NCBI GenBank assembly: GCA_964444465.1
Contig: CAYUGZ010000006.1
Span: forward strand, 1-45,943
Source of the DNA: JACPNE01 sp964444465
Lineage (GTDB): Archaea > Nanobdellota > Nanobdellia > SCGC-AAA011-G17 > JACPNG01
Direction of reading: 5' to 3'
Length of the DNA stretch: 45,943 nucleotides
The translations under genes were made by a program, and so were the position numbers. Positions within the stretch are counted from its first letter, which is position 1, and each line of letters begins with the position of its first letter. Below the pieces are notes generated by a model. It was not told where the DNA came from, did no database searches, and worked only from the letters and a program-made list of their open reading frames with translations. Shown here piece after piece: positions 1-8,544 of the stretch.

Positions 1-574
1 TAGATTCTATTTCTTCAATTTTATGATTTTCTATATTAGAATTCTCTTGAGTTTTATTATCTACTTCATCTATAACAGCTTTAATTTCAAAATTATCAAA
101 TTTTGATTTTAATTCATTTTCAACAACATCAAAATAATCAAAGAATTTAGATGATAATTTTAATAATCTTGTTCTTCCTTTTTTTTCACTTGAGATAAAA
201 GAATTTTCTTTTAATAATTTAATATGGTCATATGCTTTATTTCCTCTAATGTCTATTATTTCACTTTGTAAAACTGGATTTTTATAAGCTATAATTGCTA
301 ATGTTTTAGTTGTTGGACTATCAAACTCAGAATCAGTTAATAATTGAGAAGTTAAATAATTGTATGCTTTCTTAATATTCAATTTAAATTTATTATTTTC
401 TTCTATAATCTCTAAAGAACCTTCTTTTGAACTATAATCTTTAATTAATTCTTTTAATGTTTGTTTAACATCATCAATAGATTCAATACTACATAATCTA
501 GATATCTCTTCTACATCCATATACCTTCCAGTAGTATATAATATTGCTTCTATCTTATTCTTTATTTCTTTCAT
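1..574 (-). CDS. scpB: ScpB, segregation and condensation protein B (C-terminus beyond window)
   Basis: The N-terminal ~191 residues of an ScpB-like winged-helix protein are present; the rest runs off the left edge. The start MKEIKNKIEAILYTTGR followed by a DVEEISRL segment, and later LAIIAYKNPVLQSEIIDIRG, matches the family's two winged-helix domains. ScpB binds the kleisin ScpA in the SMC condensin complex that compacts and segregates chromosomes. An in-frame ATG also exists at 583. I prefer 574 because the TATA-like CTTAAAAAT on the minus strand (about 594-602) lies ~25 nt before it, suiting a leaderless mRNA. The visible C-terminal part is rich in Glu, Asn and Lys, so a charged tail may begin here. 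Neither scpA nor smc is in the window. Confidence 0.85.
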   Translation of the reverse strand, partial: MKEIKNKIEAILYTTGRYMDVEEISRLCSIESIDDVKQTLKELIKDYSSKEGSLEIIEENNKFKLNIKKAYNYLTSQLLTDSEFDSPTTKTLAIIAYKNPVLQSEIIDIRGNKAYDHIKLLKENSFISSEKKGRTRLLKLSSKFFDYFDVVENELKSKFDNFEIKAVIDEVDNKTQENSNIENHKIEEIES

Positions 575-605
575 ATTTAACATAAAATTAGAGAATTTTT
601 AAGCT

Positions 606-1610
606 TTATGGATTTACTTTGATTATAGCTTTCCTATCTTCCTTTTTGATATTATAAAATGAATCAATAACCTCAATATCCAACCCTTTAACATTTCTAG
701 ACTTTAATCTAGGAATTTTAACTTTAGATCCATCAACAGATAATAAAATAGAACTATCTGTATAAACATCTTCTAACTCAATTAGATTATTATAAAAAGT
801 AAATGGATTATTAGTTATAATCTCAAATTTATTTGGTTCACATACTTCATTTATTAAAGTGTTACAATTATTGTCTACATTATCACTACAAACCTCTTCA
901 GCTCCAGGATGTATATTAGAATCTCCATCATTACAATCTACATCATTACAAAAACTATCATCATCATTATCTATACAATTTAATGAACAACCTTCATCTG
1001 TATCTAAATCACAATCATTATCTATCCCATCACAAACTTCGAATGGTAAAGGATTACAACTTCCACATGCATTTCTAACACCTTCATCAACAAAACCATC
1101 ACAATCATTATCTCTCTCATCACAAACTTCATCTATTGGAATACATTCTTTTATATCAACAACTTCCACTCTTTGTTTACAAATCTCTCCAAAATAATCT
1201 AGATATTTACTATTAACTTTTTCTGCCATCTGCCACTCACTAAAATATATTTCAGGATTAGAAGGTGCAGTAACTCTAAAACTAACCTCAATTGAGTCTC
1301 CTTTTTTTACAACTTTACTTAATTTAACTTCTTCAGTATTCCATAAACTTGGTGGGGCATTTTTGGAGGCTAAGATATAATCTTTATCCCATGTAGCCCT
1401 TCCATTATTAAAAATTAGAAAAGATACGTCTATTGTTTCACCTTTCTGTATTTTAGGTGGAAAATTTGTAGATAAACATCTAGCTTTATTTAATGTAGTA
1501 AACCCAGTTATACTTTGTTCGTTTACAAAAGGTAAAAATGAAAGAATGATCAATGATGAAACTAAAAAAACAGCTATAGTAATATAATTTTTGTGTGCAC
1601 TATTTTCCAT
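606..1610 (-). CDS. Membrane-anchored surface protein with MopE-type Ca-binding motifs
   Basis: 334 aa. A single N-terminal hydrophobic segment (residues ~10-30) acts as signal peptide or anchor. Residues ~45-150 look like an Ig-fold domain of the NBR1-central/CARDB kind (FNNGRATWDKDY, later FSEWQM). Residues ~155-258 carry Cys- and Asp-rich repeats of the type CDGIDNDCDLDTDEGC, the putative metal-binding MopE motif (PF11617 type), in which Asp/Asn-rich loops probably bind calcium. The C-terminal ~75 residues are unassigned. It is expected on the cell surface; ligand and role are unknown. The start fits a TATA-like element (CTTTAAATAATT) ~27 nt upstream at about 1632-1641. A second protein of this class ends the window at 45693-45943. 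Confidence 0.75.
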   Translation of the reverse strand: MENSAHKNYITIAVFLVSSLIILSFLPFVNEQSITGFTTLNKARCLSTNFPPKIQKGETIDVSFLIFNNGRATWDKDYILASKNAPPSLWNTEEVKLSKVVKKGDSIEVSFRVTAPSNPEIYFSEWQMAEKVNSKYLDYFGEICKQRVEVVDIKECIPIDEVCDERDNDCDGFVDEGVRNACGSCNPLPFEVCDGIDNDCDLDTDEGCSLNCIDNDDDSFCNDVDCNDGDSNIHPGAEEVCSDNVDNNCNTLINEVCEPNKFEIITNNPFTFYNNLIELEDVYTDSSILLSVDGSKVKIPRLKSRNVKGLDIEVIDSFYNIKKEDRKAIIKVNP

Positions 1611-1641
1611 TATTAATCTAAAACATAGAATTATTTAAAGT

Positions 1642-2733
1642 TTATTCAACAGCATATCTTAGAATAGCAGCGATTCCACCTAAATCTTTTAGTTGTTTTC
1701 CTTCTCTACTCTCTATTGAAACAACAAAGACATCAGTTCCAACATTAGATGCTTTTTCTTCATAATCTTCAATTTCTTTATCTTCTAAATCTTCAGTTAA
1801 GATTAAAACTTCAACCGCACCCAAATCTATAACTTTATCAACCTCTTCTTTACCATAAGCAACTTTTTTTCTATCTTTTCCAAGAGTTTCAAAAAATCTT
1901 TGTAATAATAATTTTTCTTTTGCAGATTCTTCTTGTGCTAATAAATCTTGAGCTTTATCTACTATTTCTTGCAACCCAAAATCCCCTGTATAACTTAAAT
2001 CTTTCAATCCTATAACTTTTTTCTTCAATTCATTATTCAAATATTTAGATTCGTAAAATTCATCTTTAGTTGGGATTGGACCACCTAAAATTAATCCTTT
2101 CAATTCTTTCATTTCTAAAAAATTTTTATTTAAAGCTTCTCCAATTCTAGAAAAAAATTCTTTCACAGCATTTTCTCTTAATCTAGCATATCTAGCAGCT
2201 GATTGTCCACCAGCTTTAACTTTTCCAGGCACTCCTGAAGTTAAAGTTGTTATCTCATGAATAGAACTTCCTTTTAACAATCCTAGAGTAGCCTCTCTAG
2301 CATCCATAACAACCAATCCATAAACATTATTAGTATCCATCATGTCTTTAAGAATATCAATAACAAAATTTTGATCACATCTATACAATCTAGTTCTAAT
2401 TGGTTCAGGGGGTTCAATACTCCAAACTTTTATATCAATTTTAGATTCATTATCTGATGCATTTCCAGCAAAAACAGCCAATCCATTTTCAGGGGTTTTT
2501 TTATATAATCTTAGATGACGAATAGCTCTTTCTAAAGAATCAATAACATTTTTTCTTGTTCTAGCATCTTTTATATTAGTTGCAGTTCCTTTTTCTTGCT
2601 CTAAATGTTGTATAACTTTTATTAGATCATAACCTTCAGGAACGTAAACAGATACTAATTCAGTATGTCTCCCTCTAATAGATCCAAGTTCATTCATAAA
2701 TTTTCTTAGTTTTATTCTTTGTTTTTGATTCAT
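1642..2733 (-). CDS. prf1: Peptide chain release factor aRF1
   Basis: 363 aa, about full length for archaeal aRF1 (usually ~370-415 aa, so compact). It recognises stop codons in the ribosomal A site and triggers peptidyl-tRNA hydrolysis. The catalytic GGQ is at residues 175-177 in a normal context (KAGGQSAAR). The YxCxxxF decoding motif is present at 117-123 (YRCDQNF). The other decoding motif, usually NIKS, reads NIKD at 53-56 (TATNIKD). Domain 3 ends the protein normally. A TATA-like box lies about 26 nt before the ATG (2753-2765). Genes in this window use TAA mostly, with some TGA and TAG, so all three stops seem to be read as stops despite the variant. Confidence 0.95.
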   Translation of the reverse strand: MNQKQRIKLRKFMNELGSIRGRHTELVSVYVPEGYDLIKVIQHLEQEKGTATNIKDARTRKNVIDSLERAIRHLRLYKKTPENGLAVFAGNASDNESKIDIKVWSIEPPEPIRTRLYRCDQNFVIDILKDMMDTNNVYGLVVMDAREATLGLLKGSSIHEITTLTSGVPGKVKAGGQSAARYARLRENAVKEFFSRIGEALNKNFLEMKELKGLILGGPIPTKDEFYESKYLNNELKKKVIGLKDLSYTGDFGLQEIVDKAQDLLAQEESAKEKLLLQRFFETLGKDRKKVAYGKEEVDKVIDLGAVEVLILTEDLEDKEIEDYEEKASNVGTDVFVVSIESREGKQLKDLGGIAAILRYAVE

Positions 2734-2752
2734 ATCAATCTAGAAAGTAGAA

Positions 2753-2765
2753 GGTTTAAAAAAAT
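2753..2765 (-). promoter_or_regulatory. TATA-like promoter of aRF1
   Basis: Minus-strand ATTTTTTTAAACC, centred ~26 nt before the aRF1 start. This spacing fits leaderless archaeal transcription. Confidence 0.5.
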
Positions 2766-2779
2766 TTGGGTTAGAAATA

Positions 2780-2792
2780 CATTTAAATAATT
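2780..2792 (+). promoter_or_regulatory. TATA-like promoter of 2810 gene
   Basis: CATTTAAATAATT is centred ~24 nt before the ATG at 2810. Together with the aRF1 promoter it fills the short divergent gap. Confidence 0.5.
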
Positions 2793-2809
2793 ATGATCTA
2801 TTAAACAAG

Positions 2810-3229
2810 ATGTTAGATAATTTTTCTATAAACAATATATTTAACAATCCAAATAAAAAAATTACTTTATTTTTTTTAGTTTTAGGATCAATTTTATTAA
2901 TATGGAGAAATATTTTTTTAGTTGATTTTAGTGCTTTACTTATAGAACCATCTCTAATATTCTTTTTTATAAAATCAGAGGTATTAGCCCTTTCACCTTA
3001 TATAATTCTTTTTTTAATTGCCTCATTTATTAAAGAACGTTGGTTATTAATTATAAGTGGACTATCAATTTTATTGGGAGACATTTATGCTAATTATGTA
3101 GTCTATAATAGTCAATCTTCTACTGCAGGGATACTTCTAATTTTTATTCCTTATTATCTAATAACTTTAATGTTCATAATAATAGGATTAGGAAAATTAT
3201 TTATGTATATAAAAACTAAATATTCTTAA
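2810..3229 (+). CDS. Hypothetical multi-pass membrane protein
   Basis: 139 aa, very hydrophobic. About four membrane segments are visible, near residues 18-35, 55-75, 76-92 and 104-130. There are no Cys or His clusters or catalytic motifs, and I do not recognise a family. The gene stands alone on the plus strand between aRF1 (divergent) and valS (convergent, 6-nt gap), with its own TATA-like box. TAA is followed directly by TAG, giving a tandem stop. The reading frame is convincing because of its hydrophobic pattern and promoter; the function is unknown. Confidence 0.65.
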   Translation: MLDNFSINNIFNNPNKKITLFFLVLGSILLIWRNIFLVDFSALLIEPSLIFFFIKSEVLALSPYIILFLIASFIKERWLLIISGLSILLGDIYANYVVYNSQSSTAGILLIFIPYYLITLMFIIIGLGKLFMYIKTKYS

Positions 3230-3235
3230 TAGATC

Positions 3236-5617
3236 TTAAAAACTAATCTTAAATTCTCCTTCTTTAATTGATTTAGCATTTGTAACAGCTTTCAAATCTT
3301 CTAAAGAATTATATAAAATATTAATTTCTTCTTTTGTTAAAGTTAATTCTATACTCTCTTTTAATGTTTTTTTATTTTCTGTTTTAAATTTTCTTACTTT
3401 ACTAACAATGTTCATAAACAAATCACCCATAACTTCTAAGTTAGTATTAACTTTAGAAAAACTAGGCCACTCTTCTACATGTATACTTTTCTTATTTTCT
3501 TTTTCTTTAAAATATAAACTATAAATTTCTTCAGTAACGAATGGCATGATTGGAGCGAACAATTTTAATATTGTTAATAAAGTTTGATATAAAGTACACT
3601 GTGCAGATCTTCTTGATTCTTCTCCTCTTTTATCAGGATTGTATAATCTATCTTTAACTATTTCTAAATAATAATCACAAAAAATATTCCAAAAAAAGTT
3701 TTCAGTTTCTGCTTTAGTTCTTGAATATTCATATTTTTGAAAATTATCAGATGAAATTTTAACAATATAATTTAATCTGTTTAATAACCATCTATCAACC
3801 TCTTCCAAATCTTCAAATTTAATTTCTTCTTTATTATAATCTTGTAAATGTTGCAGACATAATTTAGAGGCGTTCCATAATTTTACAACTGTTTTCTGTC
3901 CAGAAACTATCTCTTTTTCTTGATAAGGAATGTCATCTCCTAATTTAACTGAAGCAGCCCAGAATCTTAAAGCATCTGCTCCATATTTATCCATAACAGT
4001 TTGTGGTTCAATTGTATTTCCTAATGATTTACTCATCTTCTTACCATGAGGATCTAAAACAAATCCAGATATAGAAACATCACTCCATGGATTTTTTCCA
4101 TAATGTAATCTAGACTTAACAACTGTATTAAACAACCAAAATGTAATAATATCATGAGCTTGAGGTCTTAAGTTCATTGGAAATAATCTAGTATAAATTT
4201 GTTTGTCTTTAAACAATTCAGTAGCTAATTGAGGAGTTAATGAAGAAGTAGGCCATGTATCTAAAACATCTTTTTCAGGTTCAAATTCTATACTTCCACA
4301 TTTACATTGTGTTGAGGGTTTGTCTTTTAATGGATCAACTGGAAGTTCATGTTCTTCTGCTAACTTAATTTCTGAACATTTTTTACAGTACCATACTGGA
4401 ATTGGGATTCCGAAATGTCTTTGTCTAGAGATACACCAATCCCATTGTAATCCTTTAACCCAATTATCATATCTATGTTTCATAAATTCTGGAAACCATT
4501 TTAATTCATTCCCATAGATTAACAATTGATCTTTAATATCTAAATATTTTAAGAACCATTGATAACTTTCAATAATCTCAATTTCAGCATTACATCTTTC
4601 ATGAACATTAACAGTATGTTTTATCTCTTTTTGGCTAACTAATAAATTATTTTTCTTCAAATCTTCAATTATTTTTATTCTTGCTTCTTTTATTGTCAAG
4701 CCCTCATAGTTTTTTGTTATACTAGTCATTCTCCCATCTTTAGTTATAGCTTTTTTTAACGGTAAATTAAAAGCTTTATACCATTCAATATCTGTTTGAT
4801 CACCAAAAGTACAACACATTACAATTCCAGTTCCTTTTTCTTTTTCAACTCTAGAATCTTCTAATATTGGAACTTCATAATCAAATAAAGGAACTTTTGC
4901 TTTTTTATCCTTAAATTTTTTATATCTTTCATCTTCGGGATGATAAAAAACAGCCACACACGCTGGAAGTAATTCTGGTCTGGTAGTAGAAATAATAACA
5001 TCTTCATTATCAACTTTAAACTTTATATCATTAAATGAAGAATCTTTTTCTTTATCCTTTAAATCAACTTGAGCTATTGCTGTTTGACATAATGGACACC
5101 ATATCACTGGAGCTAACATCCTATACTCTCTATCTTCTTTATATAAATCTATAAAACTTCTTTGAGAAATTATTCTAGAATGTGTATCTATAGTTGAATA
5201 AAATATTTCAAAATCACAACTCACTCCCAAATTTTTCCAATCTTGTATAAATTTAGGTCCTAATTCATTTAAAGTGTTTAAACATAATTGAATAAACTCT
5301 TCTCGATTCATTTCTGCACTTTTAACATTATTAGTTCTCTCTACTAAATGCTCTGTAGCTAATCCATTATCATCTGTCCCAAAAGGATAAAATAGATTAA
5401 AACCCCTCATTCTTTTGTATCTGGCAATAAAATCCATTTGAGAATACATAGATGAATGTCCAATGTGCATTTTTCCAGAAACTGTAGGTGGAGGAGTATC
5501 AATAGAGTAAATGGGTTTTTCAGAATTTTCATCAAACTTGTATATCTTCTCTTGTTCCCAATATTTAATCCATTTTTCTTCAGATTCTTTAAAGTCATAT
5601 TTCTTTGGGATTTCCAT
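3236..5617 (-). CDS. valS: Valyl-tRNA synthetase
   Basis: 793 aa class I aminoacyl-tRNA synthetase that charges tRNA-Val. The HIGH motif is at residues 51-54 (KMHIGHSSMY) and KMSKS near 527-531 (GKKMSKSLGN). The CP1 editing domain that clears Thr-tRNA-Val is visible as STTRPELLPACVAVF (~210-225). Zn-type Cys pairs occur at CPLCQTA (~174) and in the Cys-rich segment CKKCSE...CKCG (~413-445). A tRNA-binding helical domain follows. It is shorter than bacterial ValRS (~880-950 aa), mainly because the long C-terminal coiled coil is missing, as is common in archaea. Its 3' end converges on the 2810 gene with a 6-nt gap. Confidence 0.96.
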   Translation of the reverse strand: MEIPKKYDFKESEEKWIKYWEQEKIYKFDENSEKPIYSIDTPPPTVSGKMHIGHSSMYSQMDFIARYKRMRGFNLFYPFGTDDNGLATEHLVERTNNVKSAEMNREEFIQLCLNTLNELGPKFIQDWKNLGVSCDFEIFYSTIDTHSRIISQRSFIDLYKEDREYRMLAPVIWCPLCQTAIAQVDLKDKEKDSSFNDIKFKVDNEDVIISTTRPELLPACVAVFYHPEDERYKKFKDKKAKVPLFDYEVPILEDSRVEKEKGTGIVMCCTFGDQTDIEWYKAFNLPLKKAITKDGRMTSITKNYEGLTIKEARIKIIEDLKKNNLLVSQKEIKHTVNVHERCNAEIEIIESYQWFLKYLDIKDQLLIYGNELKWFPEFMKHRYDNWVKGLQWDWCISRQRHFGIPIPVWYCKKCSEIKLAEEHELPVDPLKDKPSTQCKCGSIEFEPEKDVLDTWPTSSLTPQLATELFKDKQIYTRLFPMNLRPQAHDIITFWLFNTVVKSRLHYGKNPWSDVSISGFVLDPHGKKMSKSLGNTIEPQTVMDKYGADALRFWAASVKLGDDIPYQEKEIVSGQKTVVKLWNASKLCLQHLQDYNKEEIKFEDLEEVDRWLLNRLNYIVKISSDNFQKYEYSRTKAETENFFWNIFCDYYLEIVKDRLYNPDKRGEESRRSAQCTLYQTLLTILKLFAPIMPFVTEEIYSLYFKEKENKKSIHVEEWPSFSKVNTNLEVMGDLFMNIVSKVRKFKTENKKTLKESIELTLTKEEINILYNSLEDLKAVTNAKSIKEGEFKISF

Positions 5618-5703
5618 AGAGAAGTTTTTATATATTAATTTAAATAGTTTTTTGATAACAACATGAAAAGATTTTTAAAATGAATATCTTAATTAAGCTT
5701 CAA

Positions 5704-5777
5704 GGGAACGTAGCTCAGTCTGGGAGAGCACTACGCTGAAGACGTAGTTGTCGGGAGTTCAAATCTCCCCGTTCCCA
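5704..5777 (+). tRNA. tRNA-Phe (anticodon GAA)
   Basis: Complete cloverleaf. The acceptor stem is GGGAACG paired with CGTTCCC. The D arm is GCTC...GAGC, the anticodon stem CTACG/CGTAG with loop CTGAAGA (anticodon GAA), and the T arm GGGAG-TTCAAAT-CTCCC. The discriminator base is A at 5777. CCA is not encoded and no intron is seen. Confidence 0.97.
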
Positions 5778-5790
5778 TTTCTTAAGAAAA

Positions 5791-5800
5791 CTTTATATAT
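5791..5800 (+). promoter_or_regulatory. TATA-like promoter of pilin-like gene
   Basis: CTTTATATAT is centred ~25 nt before the ATG at 5821. It directly follows the tRNA-Phe gene. Confidence 0.55.
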
Positions 5801-5820
5801 TATATAACTAAAATATATAT

Positions 5821-6372
5821 ATGAAAAGAGAGGGAAAAAGAGGTGCGTTAGAACTTTCTATTACAACTATAGTTATAGTTGTTCTTGCAATCACAATTCT
5901 AACTTTAGGATTAGTATTTACTAAAGGAATCTTTGGAAAATTAACTTCATTAAGTGACGATGTTTTTGGAAAAGCTGATACAATAATAGAAGGATTGGAA
6001 GTAGACTCTAAATTCTCATGTCCAACTAATGTTAATGTAGAACAAGGAAGAACAACGACTTTCAAATGTACTGTTGGGCATGATGGGACATTAAGTGGAA
6101 CTCAAACGTTTACTATGACTCAATTAAATGATGGCAATGTACAAGGAGGATTTGCTAATAAAGTAAAAGCTAGAATTATCTCTCCATTAAGTGTATCATT
6201 AAATGAAGGAGAACAAGCAACATTTGTAGTGCAAGTTTCTTCAACAACAGACGCTCCTTTATCTGCTGGAACAAATCCACCTAGCTATCAAATTAATGTA
6301 AATGCTGGTACATCAACATATGTGACATCTGCATTTATCATAACTGTGAAAAAAGGAACAGGATTATTCTAA
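5821..6372 (+). CDS. Pilin-like secreted protein (class III-type N-terminus)
   Basis: 183 aa. A short basic leader, MKREGKRG, is followed by ALELSITTIV and a ~20-residue hydrophobic stretch. This is the architecture of archaeal type IV pilins or archaellin-like proteins cleaved by a prepilin peptidase, probably after the Gly at residue 8. The rest (from ~60) is a beta-rich, Thr/Asn/Ser-rich domain with two Cys (SKFSCP and TFKCTV), consistent with an Ig-like extracellular domain with one disulfide. It has its own TATA-like promoter and is probably monocistronic. No pilus assembly ATPase or platform gene is nearby, so its role as pilus subunit or surface protein is open. Confidence 0.65.
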   Translation: MKREGKRGALELSITTIVIVVLAITILTLGLVFTKGIFGKLTSLSDDVFGKADTIIEGLEVDSKFSCPTNVNVEQGRTTTFKCTVGHDGTLSGTQTFTMTQLNDGNVQGGFANKVKARIISPLSVSLNEGEQATFVVQVSSTTDAPLSAGTNPPSYQINVNAGTSTYVTSAFIITVKKGTGLF

Positions 6373-6380
6373 TTCTTAAC

Positions 6381-6390
6381 ATTTATATAT
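6381..6390 (+). promoter_or_regulatory. TATA-like promoter of cysS
   Basis: ATTTATATAT is centred ~26 nt before the cysS ATG at 6412. Confidence 0.55.
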
Positions 6391-6411
6391 CAAAGATAAT
6401 ATAATTAATTT

Positions 6412-7764
6412 ATGGTATTAAAAGTATATAATACATTAAAAAGAAAAAAAGAATTGTTTAAGCCTATAAAAGGGAAAAATGTAAACTTATTTGTATGTGG
6501 AATAACACCTCAAAATTATGCTCATATTGGTCATGCTAAAACTTATGTTCAATTTGATTTAATTGTAAAATATTTAAAGTATTCTGGATTTAAAGTTTTT
6601 TATTTACAAAACATAACAGATCTAGATGATAAAATAATAAACAAAGCTAAAGAAGAAAAATCAACTTGGAAGGATATAGCAAGAAAGTATGAAAAAGTAT
6701 ATTTTGAAGACATTAAAAATCTAGGAATTAATTCTATTAATAAATATGCAAGAGCAACTGACCATATAAAACAAATTGTTTCTCAAGTTCAAACTTTAAT
6801 GAAAAAAGGATATGCTTACAAAATAGAAGATGGAATTTATTTTGATTTGAAAAAATTCAAAGATTATGGAAAGTTATCTGGAAGAACATCCATAGAAGCA
6901 GAAGATGCAATAACTAGGATAGATGAAGATATTAATAAAAAAAGTAAAGGTGATTTTTGTTTGTGGAAATTTTCTAAAAAAGATGAACCTTCTTGGAAAA
7001 CAGAAATTGGGGAAGGACGTCCAGGCTGGCATATTGAAGATACTGCAATAACTGAAACATTCTTTGGACCTCAATATGATATTCATGGGGGAGCTAGAGA
7101 TTTAATATTTCCACATCATGAAGCAGAGATTGCACAAATGGAGTCAGCTTCTGGTAAAAAACCTTTAGTTAAATATTGGATGCATATTGGTTTTTTGAAT
7201 GTACAAAGTAAAAAAATGTCAAAATCTCTTGGAAATGTTTTCAATATTAAAGATGTTTTAGAAAAATATGATTCAAAATTAATTAGATATTTTTTCATAG
7301 CAAATCATTATAGAATGCCTATTGACTTTTCTGAAAAAATTTTAGATCAATATAAAAATAGTTTACAAAGAATAAATGATTTAATAATAAAATTAAAATT
7401 AAGTAAAGATAAAGATGATATTAAATTAATAGAAAAAACAAAAAAATCATTCATTAAAGCAATGGATGATGATTTTGATACCCCAAATGCATTCGCAACA
7501 TTATTTGATTTCATAAGAGAAATAAATAAAAAAGGTGGAAGTAAAAAAACATTAGAATTTCTAAAAGATATTGATTCTATATTTAATATTTTAACTTTTG
7601 AAGAAGAAAAATTATCAAAAGATTTGATGAATTTAATAAATGAAAGAGAAAAAGCTAGAAAAGATAAAGATTTTAAAACAGCTGATAGTATAAGATTAGA
7701 ATTACAAAAAGAAAAAATTATTTTAGAAGATACAAAAGAGGGTGTACGATGGAAAAAAATCTAA
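6412..7764 (+). CDS. cysS: Cysteinyl-tRNA synthetase
   Basis: 450 aa class I synthetase that charges tRNA-Cys. HIGH is at 38-41 and KMSKS at 268-272. The E. coli enzyme binds the substrate thiol through a zinc held by Cys28, Cys209, His234 and Glu238. With a one-residue offset the equivalents here are Cys29, Asp210, His235 and Glu239, so one Cys ligand is replaced by Asp (GWHIEDTA rather than HIECSA). The C-terminal helical DALR-type domain is present (REKARKDKDFKTADSIR, near 410-430). The last 16 nt overlap the start of the NUDIX gene, suggesting a two-gene transcript. Confidence 0.95.
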   Translation: MVLKVYNTLKRKKELFKPIKGKNVNLFVCGITPQNYAHIGHAKTYVQFDLIVKYLKYSGFKVFYLQNITDLDDKIINKAKEEKSTWKDIARKYEKVYFEDIKNLGINSINKYARATDHIKQIVSQVQTLMKKGYAYKIEDGIYFDLKKFKDYGKLSGRTSIEAEDAITRIDEDINKKSKGDFCLWKFSKKDEPSWKTEIGEGRPGWHIEDTAITETFFGPQYDIHGGARDLIFPHHEAEIAQMESASGKKPLVKYWMHIGFLNVQSKKMSKSLGNVFNIKDVLEKYDSKLIRYFFIANHYRMPIDFSEKILDQYKNSLQRINDLIIKLKLSKDKDDIKLIEKTKKSFIKAMDDDFDTPNAFATLFDFIREINKKGGSKKTLEFLKDIDSIFNILTFEEEKLSKDLMNLINEREKARKDKDFKTADSIRLELQKEKIILEDTKEGVRWKKI

Positions 7765-8186
7765 AAACATACAAAAAAGTTCAAGCTATCGTATATGACA
7801 TTAAAAATAACAAACATTATTTTTTAATTCTTCACAGAACTCTTAGATGGAAAGGTTGGGAACTATTAAAAGGAACTTTAGAAAAAGGTGAAGAAAGATC
7901 TTTAAGAAAAGCTCTAGAAAGAGAAATAAAAGAAGAAACTAATTTAAAAAAATTTAAAATAGAAAAAAAACTAAACAAACAAATTAGATTTTATAACAAA
8001 CAAAAAACAGCTAAAAACATTATTTTAGAAGTATTCTTAGTTAGAGTTAATATGAATCAAAAAATAAGTTTACATAAAAATAAAGTGATAGAACATGATA
8101 AGTATAAATGGGTTGATAAAAATACAGCAATAAAAATGCTTACTTTTGGTAATGCTAGAAGTTTAATAAGATCTTTAAAGTTATAA
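7749..8186 (+). CDS. NUDIX hydrolase (Ap4A pyrophosphohydrolase-like)
   Basis: 145 aa. The NUDIX box is recognisable as KGTLEKGEE, ten variable residues, then EREIKEET; compared with the standard G-x5-E-x7-REUxEE the spacing before REIKEE is about two residues longer. The start (VQAIVYDIKNNKHYFLILHR) and WELLKGTLEKGE resemble diadenosine tetraphosphate hydrolases and related housekeeping NUDIX proteins, which cleave nucleoside-diphosphate-linked substrates with Mg2+. The ATG lies inside the end of cysS. Ap4A is a by-product of aminoacyl-tRNA synthetases, so the coupling to cysS makes biochemical sense, but the substrate is inference. Confidence 0.85.
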   Translation: MEKNLKTYKKVQAIVYDIKNNKHYFLILHRTLRWKGWELLKGTLEKGEERSLRKALEREIKEETNLKKFKIEKKLNKQIRFYNKQKTAKNIILEVFLVRVNMNQKISLHKNKVIEHDKYKWVDKNTAIKMLTFGNARSLIRSLKL

Positions 8187-8219
8187 TCAACTATTTAAAT
8201 AAATAAAAAATAAAATATT

Positions 8220-8492
8220 ATGGTAAATAAATTATCATTAACATCTTTAATCATTTCTATATTAGGGGTAATAGCTGCTCCAACAATGTATGGACTAACT
8301 TTAGGGGTAATAGCTTTAATGATAGCTATATTTGCTTTAGTTCAAATTAAAAAAGATCCAATGTTAGGTGGAAAAATTATGGCAATTATTGCAATAGTCT
8401 TATCTTTAATCCCAATATTCTTTATGATTATCTTTCCACTTATAGCTGGAGCTTATTTTGCTTCTGGAGTAGAATTAGTACAAGGCCCTTAA
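8220..8492 (+). CDS. Small membrane protein, DUF4190-like
   Basis: 90 aa with about three hydrophobic segments (5-35, 48-70 and 65-85). The pattern LTSLIISILGV...GVIALMIAIFALVQIKKDP...GGKIMAIIAIVLSLI resembles small DUF4190-type proteins, in which a short basic loop separates two membrane hairpins. Function is unknown. A TATA-like box (CTATTTAAAT at 8191-8200) lies ~24 nt upstream. The stop is TAA followed by TAG. Confidence 0.65.
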   Translation: MVNKLSLTSLIISILGVIAAPTMYGLTLGVIALMIAIFALVQIKKDPMLGGKIMAIIAIVLSLIPIFFMIIFPLIAGAYFASGVELVQGP

Positions 8493-8513
8493 TAGAGATA
8501 ATATAAAAGAAAA

Positions 8514-8523
8514 GATTTTTAAA
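8514..8523 (+). promoter_or_regulatory. TATA-like promoter of ribosomal protein block
   Basis: GATTTTTAAA is centred ~26 nt before the eS19 ATG (8545). It probably drives the eS19-PDCD5-eL39-eL31 operon. Confidence 0.45.
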
Positions 8524-8544
8524 GCCATTTTCTCAGAAGATTTT

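Noticed and set aside
859..1197. Plus-strand 112-codon ORF rich in Ser and Leu
   Set aside because: Antisense to the Cys/Asp repeats of the MopE-type gene; its low-complexity Ser/Gln content is a frame shadow and no promoter precedes it.
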